Origin: Chloroflexota bacterium
GTDB lineage: Bacteria; Chloroflexota; Anaerolineae; Caldilineales; Caldilineaceae
DNA: 5,792 bases
NCBI GenBank assembly: GCA_003577005.1
Contig: QEUW01000475.1
Coordinates: 1-5,792 of the forward strand
Direction of reading: 5' to 3'
Shown: piece after piece, positions 1 through 5,792 of the stretch
Numbering within the stretch: position 1 is the first letter of the stretch
Layout of the letters: every line of letters begins with the position of its first letter
Program-made: the position numbers and the translations under genes
Notes under the pieces: generated by a model
The model's input: the letters and a program-made list of their open reading frames with translations, nothing else
Told to the model about the DNA's origin: nothing
Databases searched by the model: none

Positions 1-1018
1 GCGGCGCTCCTTCGAGCAGATAGATGGTCGCAGTCGCGATCGCAGCCACGTCGATATTGGCATCGTCGATGGCCTGGACAGTGGTTTTGCCGGTGATGAC
101 CTCGCCTGCCGCGCCAGTAACGCCGTGGTTGAACTGGCAGTGGGTCGAGTCACCAGGGGCGAGCGTGGTGGTCAGGCAGATGGCGTCCGCACTAAACGTG
201 TCGTCATCCACGCCGTCGTCGTTGTGGCCCGCAGCAATCGTAGTCAAGATGATGCTATCGACCGGCGAGGTATTGGTCACAAAGAGCGTGAAGGTGACCG
301 GGCCGCCCGGCGCCGGTAGGACGCTGGGTTGCGCCCGTTTACCCACCGCCAGCGATGAGGGGATGTCGACAACGGTGAAGGAAGCGCTGGCGCTGGCGGT
401 CGCCTCCAGGTCGGTCGTGTCCAACCCATGCCCCCGGTCGGCTTCGCGCACCTTGACTGTGGCCGTGTTGGTGTAGAGGCCCGGCTGCGTGCGGGTAACC
501 GTATAGGAACAACGGGTCGCTTCCCGCACTGCCAGCACCTTGTCTTTGAGCGCCAGACATTCGGCGCTCAGGGGATAGCTGTCGCTCAGCTCGGTGATAC
601 GGACGCGCTCAGCGGATAGATTGGTGATGGTCAACGCAAACGTAAAGTCGCCACCCGGCTCCGGGCGCGTGGCCGGCGTCACCGTCTTGCTGATCGTGAC
701 CGTGGGGCGCACATCGACAAAAGCGGTATCCGTGTCGCTGACCGTCCTGCCGAGAAAGTCCTTCGCCGTGACGCTGGCTGTGTTGGCTGTGTCCGCAGCG
801 AGGGTGGTGGTGCAGGTGTAGACCCATGTCGTGTTCCAGTTTAGAGCACCGCCCGGCCCGCTGATTGGGCTACACTTGTCATCGTGCAAATCGATATTTG
901 TCAGTGGCAACGGCGCAACCGACGTATTGCGCACCTCGTACCGGTACTCGACCTTTTCGCCTGGTTCCACGATGGCCGGCGTGGCTGTCTTGCGAGCCCG
1001 GATCGATGTAGCCAGGGC
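1..1018 (-). other. DUF11-type beta-sandwich modules of the surface protein (three, last one cut by the edge)
   Basis: After repeat 4 the protein changes character. Residues about 435-537 (1018-710) begin with RKTATPAIVEPGEKVEY, and residues 538-652 (709-365) begin with VTISKTVTPATRPEPGG. Residues 653 onward (364 to the edge) include GKRAQPSVLPAPGGPVTFTL. The pattern K-x-x-x-P followed by P-G-x-x-[VF]-x-[YF]-x-[LV]-x-[VI]-x-N-[TL]-S is typical of DUF11-like and related modules. Cysteine pairs are 483/503, 588/604 and 715/728. More modules may follow beyond the left edge. Confidence 0.7.
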
Positions 1019-2320
1019 ACTGTTGGCAAAGGTGCAGGTGACCGTCTGGCCAGGCCCCAGTGAAATCGTAGCCGGATTGCTGTTGACTCCATTGCTACAC
1101 GATGTACTGAGGACCCATCCAACGGGGACTATTTCGCTGATAGTGTAATCACCCGGAGGCCGGCTAAACGTTCGACTCTGATCATGCGCAAGGGTGAAAT
1201 TGGGGTTAAAACTACCAAAATCACGTTGAAAAGTGAATTCCAGGCCCGTGTTCGAAGGGGATGCGCTCTTTTGGATGATGATCGTCCCTCGCTTGGTGTT
1301 GATGAAGGTGCAGGTGACTGTCTCGCCGGCTGCGAGGTCGATCGTAGCTGTACGATCAGAGATGGTCGTGTCGTCACCTGGGTCATCGCAGAAGAGGCTG
1401 GTGAAGTCGAAGGTGGGCGCAGGGTTGGCCTCCGTCACGCTGTAGCTGCCCGGCATCAGGTCATTGAAAGTTCGTGATGCTCTGCCATCATTCGTGGTCA
1501 GGCTGAAATTGCCCAAGCCGCCGATGCCACTATAACTGAAGGTGCCGTCACCACCAACTGTATCCTTCACGATCTCGATGCTGCCGAGTTTAGTGTTGGT
1601 GAAAGTGCAGGTGACCGTTATACCAGGTGCGACAGTGATGTCAGTTGGGACGTTGCCGTTATCGCAAGTGGCGCTGGTCAGGGCCCAACCGGTGGAGATG
1701 TCTTCGGTGACGCTGTAGGTACCGGAAGGGAGCGGATCGCTTTCGTGCGGAGATGCAGCGTCCGTCAGTCTAAAACGTTGGTTGGGATTCGACGGCCCAC
1801 CGGTCAGCCTGAAGTCAAAGGATGTCGCGTCGCCACTAGGGTCAGTCACCTTGTCGATGATGATCGTCCCTCGCCTGGTGTTGGTGAAAGTGCAGGTGAC
1901 CGTCTCGCCCGCTTCGGCTCGGAATGTGGCGGTTCTGGTCGCCACATCGCCGGTGCTGTTGTCATCATTACATTCAATGTTGGTCAGATCCCATCCTTCC
2001 AGGACAGCCTCGGTGGACGTGTAGGTGGTGCCGGGAGTGACGTTGGCCTGGATCGTCTCGTTGTTCGTATCGATCGAACCACTAGGAGTGCCCGAGAAGA
2101 CGAACGTATCAGTGCCGCCTTCCATTATCTTCTTCACAACAATCCGCGCGGCTTGAGGCTGCGCCAACTTATTCGAACCACTCAGCGCGTGGTCACGATC
2201 ATCGCTTCGGGAGATGGGCCTTGCTTGTGGGGTCGCAAAGCCAGGCGCGGCGTCCAGCCTGAACAGAAAAACGGTGGAGAGCGCCAGGACACAGATCAGC
2301 TGCCAGGATTTTATGTGCAT
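1..2320 (-). CDS. Exported modular surface protein with SpaA-like repeats and DUF11-type modules (N-terminal part, 3' end outside window)
   Basis: The frame reads without a stop from the ATG at 2318-2320 to the left edge (773 codons plus one base), so the C-terminus and any anchor are missing. Residues 1-29 look like a Sec signal peptide: a short basic start (MHIKSW), a hydrophobic core about 8-20, and a plausible cut after GFA29. Residues 58-434 hold four repeats, each ending in a TVTCTF-N-[TS] motif; the first three are followed by [RK]-x-G-[TS]-I-x-I-x-K. They resemble SpaA/prealbumin-like folds. Residues 435-537, 538-652 and 653 to the edge resemble DUF11/DUF7507-type beta-sandwich modules, with K-T-x-T-P...PG and V-x-N-T-S signatures. 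Each module has two cysteines. The likely role is a surface or secreted structural or adhesive protein; no catalytic motif is visible. No Shine-Dalgarno sequence precedes the ATG. An in-frame GTG at 2354-2356 would add 12 residues but also lacks one, and the ATG gives the better signal peptide. Confidence 0.88.
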   Translation of the reverse strand, partial: MHIKSWQLICVLALSTVFLFRLDAAPGFATPQARPISRSDDRDHALSGSNKLAQPQAARIVVKKIMEGGTDTFVFSGTPSGSIDTNNETIQANVTPGTTYTSTEAVLEGWDLTNIECNDDNSTGDVATRTATFRAEAGETVTCTFTNTRRGTIIIDKVTDPSGDATSFDFRLTGGPSNPNQRFRLTDAASPHESDPLPSGTYSVTEDISTGWALTSATCDNGNVPTDITVAPGITVTCTFTNTKLGSIEIVKDTVGGDGTFSYSGIGGLGNFSLTTNDGRASRTFNDLMPGSYSVTEANPAPTFDFTSLFCDDPGDDTTISDRTATIDLAAGETVTCTFINTKRGTIIIQKSASPSNTGLEFTFQRDFGSFNPNFTLAHDQSRTFSRPPGDYTISEIVPVGWVLSTSCSNGVNSNPATISLGPGQTVTCTFANSALATSIRARKTATPAIVEPGEKVEYRYEVRNTSVAPLPLTNIDLHDDKCSPISGPGGALNWNTTWVYTCTTTLAADTANTASVTAKDFLGRTVSDTDTAFVDVRPTVTISKTVTPATRPEPGGDFTFALTITNLSAERVRITELSDSYPLSAECLALKDKVLAVREATRCSYTVTRTQPGLYTNTATVKVREADRGHGLDTTDLEATASASASFTVVDIPSSLAVGKRAQPSVLPAPGGPVTFTLFVTNTSPVDSIILTTIAAGHNDDGVDDDTFSADAICLTTTLAPGDSTHCQFNHGVTGAAGEVITGKTTVQAIDDANIDVAAIATATIYLLEGAP
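1019..2149 (-). repeat. Four tandem SpaA/prealbumin-like protein repeats
   Basis: The units cover about residues 58-148 (2149-1877), 149-243 (1876-1592), 244-342 (1591-1295) and 343-434 (1294-1019). Each starts with a strand of the type G-[TS]-I-x-I-x-K and carries a P/S-G-x-Y-[ST]-[VI]-[ST]-E-like turn. In three of the four, a G-W-x-L-[TS] segment precedes the first cysteine. All end with T-V-T-C-T-F-x-N-[TS]. Cysteine pairs are 117/143, 219/238, 311/337 and 408/429. The third unit lacks the GW and has FDFTSLFC instead. The first is less typical at its start. Units of this kind are common in tandem in bacterial surface proteins; the fold assignment is from motif resemblance only. Confidence 0.8.
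1274..1909 (-). repeat. Nearly identical DNA at repeat junctions of the surface gene
   Basis: The 54-base segment 1856-1909 (junction of repeats 1 and 2) matches 1274-1327 (junction of repeats 3 and 4) at 50 of 54 positions. The segment 1878-1903 is identical over 26 bases to 1593-1618 (junction of repeats 2 and 3). Sequence between these junctions is much more diverged, including at protein level. The conserved stretch encodes the E-T-V-T-C-T-F-x-N-T end of one module and the start of the next. Confidence 0.85.
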
Positions 2321-2454
2321 GAGTAACGAGATCAGGTGAACGAAATTCAGAGACACAAGGGATTGAGCGGCCGATGTGCGGGGTCAGGCGCCCGAAGAGG
2401 TCGGTTCGATGGAGGGTAACGATGCATATTGGGAGGACGATGTGGGCGGCGTTC

Positions 2455-2478
2455 CCTGCGTACTTGATTTATCGCAGG
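2455..2478. repeat. Small inverted repeat in the leader of the surface gene
   Basis: CCTGCG (2455-2460) pairs with CGCAGG (2473-2478) around a 12-base AT-rich loop. There is no U-run on either side, so it does not look like an intrinsic terminator. It may be a leader hairpin, an operator half-site pair or chance. Confidence 0.35.
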
Positions 2479-2483
2479 CGTGA

Positions 2484-2512
2484 ACGATAATCCTTCAGCT
2501 TGTTATGATCAA
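2484..2512 (-). promoter_or_regulatory. Weak candidate sigma70-type promoter for the surface gene
   Basis: On the minus strand TTGATC (2512-2507) is followed after 17 bases by TATCGT (2489-2484). Each box matches the consensus at four of six positions with the ideal spacing. A start near 2477 would give a leader of about 157 bases before the ATG at 2320. Matches this weak are frequent by chance. Confidence 0.3.
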
Positions 2513-2534
2513 ATCGGCAGGACAATAAGATCCG

Positions 2535-2563
2535 ATGCTACTATAGTCTTATGCTACTATAGT
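2535..2563. repeat. Two tandem copies of ATGCTACTATAGT, possible binding sites
   Basis: The 13-mer ATGCTACTATAGT occurs at 2535-2547 and again at 2551-2563, a period of 16 bases with CTT between. Its core ACTATAGT is a perfect palindrome, and the second copy extends to the 10-base palindrome TACTATAGTA (2555-2564). The pair lies just upstream of the weak promoter candidate for the surface gene. It may be a pair of regulator sites, or the TATAGT within each copy may itself serve as a -10 box. The repeat is certain; the role is inferred. Confidence 0.75.
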
Positions 2564-2623
2564 ACGTAACGGGGCTGGGTTCTGCAAATTGAGGAAGCTA
2601 CGAATGGAGGGATGAGGGTTTTC

Positions 2624-5311
<2,688 letters not shown>

Positions 5312-5316
5312 CGATT

Positions 5317-5324
5317 TCTCCTCT
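5317..5324 (-). promoter_or_regulatory. Ribosome binding site of the hydrolase gene
   Basis: On the minus strand AGAGGAGA lies five bases before the ATG at 5311. It fixes this start over alternatives and contrasts with the surface gene, which has no such site. Confidence 0.8.
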
Positions 5325-5505
5325 TCAGGCTTGCATCCTGGTTTGATGTCAAATTCCAGAATTGAAAGGGTGCCTCACAGGACGTTCTCGCGCGGACGCC
5401 CTGCAATTTTCCTGGAATCAAACAATCACTCCTCACAGGCCAGGATACCACCATTTGTTCAAAAACGCTACAGACATTCCAACGATTCTCAGCTACTTCA
5501 TTCGT

Positions 5506-5537
5506 ACTATAGGGTACAGTCAGACAGATCCTGTCAA
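5506..5537 (-). promoter_or_regulatory. Candidate promoter of the hydrolase gene
   Basis: On the minus strand a perfect TTGACA (5537-5532) is followed by TATAGT (5511-5506), five of six to the -10 consensus. The spacer is 20 bases, longer than the optimal 16-18, so the promoter would be weak without help or would use another -10. A start near 5499 gives a leader of about 190 bases. The inverted repeat at 5523-5535 overlaps the -35 box, which would suit repression. Confidence 0.4.
5523..5535. promoter_or_regulatory. Inverted repeat GACAG-ATC-CTGTC overlapping the -35 box, possible operator
   Basis: Perfect five-base arms GACAG (5523-5527) and CTGTC (5531-5535) flank ATC. The right arm shares four bases (5532-5535) with the TTGACA hexamer, read on the minus strand. 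A dimeric regulator bound here would block polymerase. The symmetry is seen in the sequence; the function is inferred. Confidence 0.4.
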
Positions 5538-5791
5538 ACTGTTCGCATGATAGCTTGCAAAATTCTAGCTTGATAACGTCCAAGTCGCTGTAGGGTTTGA
5601 ATGGTAGCAAAAATGCTCTGCCCGTTCAGAAAGACGCATACCCATTTGCTGAACATACGCAAGTGCAAAGCAGCCGACCTTTGGGTAGCTGCCACGGGCT
5701 GTCCGCTATTTGACAGGGGAGAGCTTCCCCAACTGCACGCTGAGTAGCGGGTTACGATCCTCGTGATGCCACGGCGCCTACCCCGTGACGC
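5534..5791 (-). other. Unassigned open frame entering from the right edge, doubtful as a gene
   Basis: One minus-strand frame is open for 85 codons from the right edge to a TGA at 5536-5534. Its C-terminal part reads FATIQTLQRLGRYQARILQAI. I do not recognise it. It could be the end of an upstream gene, a decayed transposase tail or chance. Its end overlaps the promoter candidate of the hydrolase, and its middle coincides with a cluster of inverted repeats, which both argue against an ordinary gene. Confidence 0.15.
5624..5787. other. Cluster of short inverted repeats upstream of the hydrolase gene
   Basis: Five stem candidates occur in about 165 bases: GTTCAG/CTGAAC (5624-5629 with 5649-5654), GCAGC/GCTGC (5670-5674 with 5688-5692) and CTGTC/GACAG (5699-5703 with 5712-5716), then GGGGA/TCCCC (5716-5720 with 5726-5730) and CGCT/AGCG (5738-5741 with 5746-5749). 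CACGGG (5693-5698) can also pair with CCCGTG (5782-5787), enclosing the last three. This could be a branched RNA, the end of a mobile element or chance pairing. I match it to no known RNA family. The 481 bases from 5312 to the right edge otherwise hold only the promoter signals listed. Confidence 0.3.
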
Positions 5792-5792
5792 T

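Larger units (their letters stand above)
2321..2623. other. Intergenic region between the hydrolase and the surface gene
   Basis: This 303-base stretch has no convincing reading frame. It contains tandem palindromic 13-mers (2535-2563), a weak minus-strand promoter candidate (2484-2512) and a six-base-pair inverted repeat (2455-2478). No strong rho-independent terminator follows the hydrolase stop. The length and content suggest that the surface gene has its own promoter with a leader of roughly 150-240 bases. Confidence 0.6.

Noticed and set aside
1019..2149. CRISPR-like array suggested by regularly spaced similar DNA
   Set aside because: The spacing is about 280 bases, the similarity lies within a coding frame, and the units are protein domains.
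1745..2326. Plus-strand open frame of 193 codons
   Set aside because: It is antisense to the modular surface gene, whose frame is continuous, has a signal peptide and shows repeated domain motifs. The plus frame reads through the antisense of the repeats.
5551..5572. Direct repeat TAGCTTG at 5551-5557 and 5566-5572
   Set aside because: Seven bases in AT-rich DNA is too short to separate from chance, and no further copies are seen nearby.
5331..5573. Plus-strand open frame of 80 codons
   Set aside because: It has no ribosome binding site, no family resemblance, and crosses the promoter region of the hydrolase in the opposite direction.

Overview
The window carries two protein genes, both on the minus strand, separated and flanked by non-coding DNA. 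The composition is moderately GC-rich. A signal-peptide protein built from SpaA-like (prealbumin-fold) and DUF11-type modules next to a cytoplasmic family 2 glycoside hydrolase suggests a free-living, polysaccharide-using bacterium. By general resemblance I would guess Chloroflexota (Anaerolineae/Caldilineae-like), but nothing in the window fixes the taxon.

Layout from right to left, in the direction of transcription. Positions 5792-5312 contain no recognisable gene. They hold a cluster of short inverted repeats (5624-5787), an 85-codon open frame of unknown meaning (5534-5791), and a probable promoter/operator (5506-5537) for the next gene. Positions 5311-2624 encode a complete 895-residue glycoside hydrolase family 2 enzyme with both catalytic glutamates, no signal peptide and a Rossmann/amidotransferase-like C-terminal domain. 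Positions 2623-2321 are a 303-base intergenic region with two tandem copies of a palindrome-containing 13-mer, a weak promoter candidate and a small hairpin. From 2320 leftwards to the window edge runs one uninterrupted minus-strand frame of 773 codons. It encodes the N-terminal part of an exported modular protein: a signal peptide, four SpaA/prealbumin-like repeats and at least three DUF11-type modules. Its stop codon lies outside the window.

The two genes point the same way but are 303 bases apart with promoter-like sequence between them, so they are probably separate transcripts. A direct functional link is not shown. The hydrolase would act on imported oligosaccharides in the cytoplasm, and the modular protein would sit at or outside the cell surface. 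No RNA gene, CRISPR array or complete mobile element was recognised. The most notable observations are that each of the seven modules of the exported protein has exactly two cysteines, that the module junctions are nearly identical at DNA level, and that a TACTATAG element recurs upstream of both genes.
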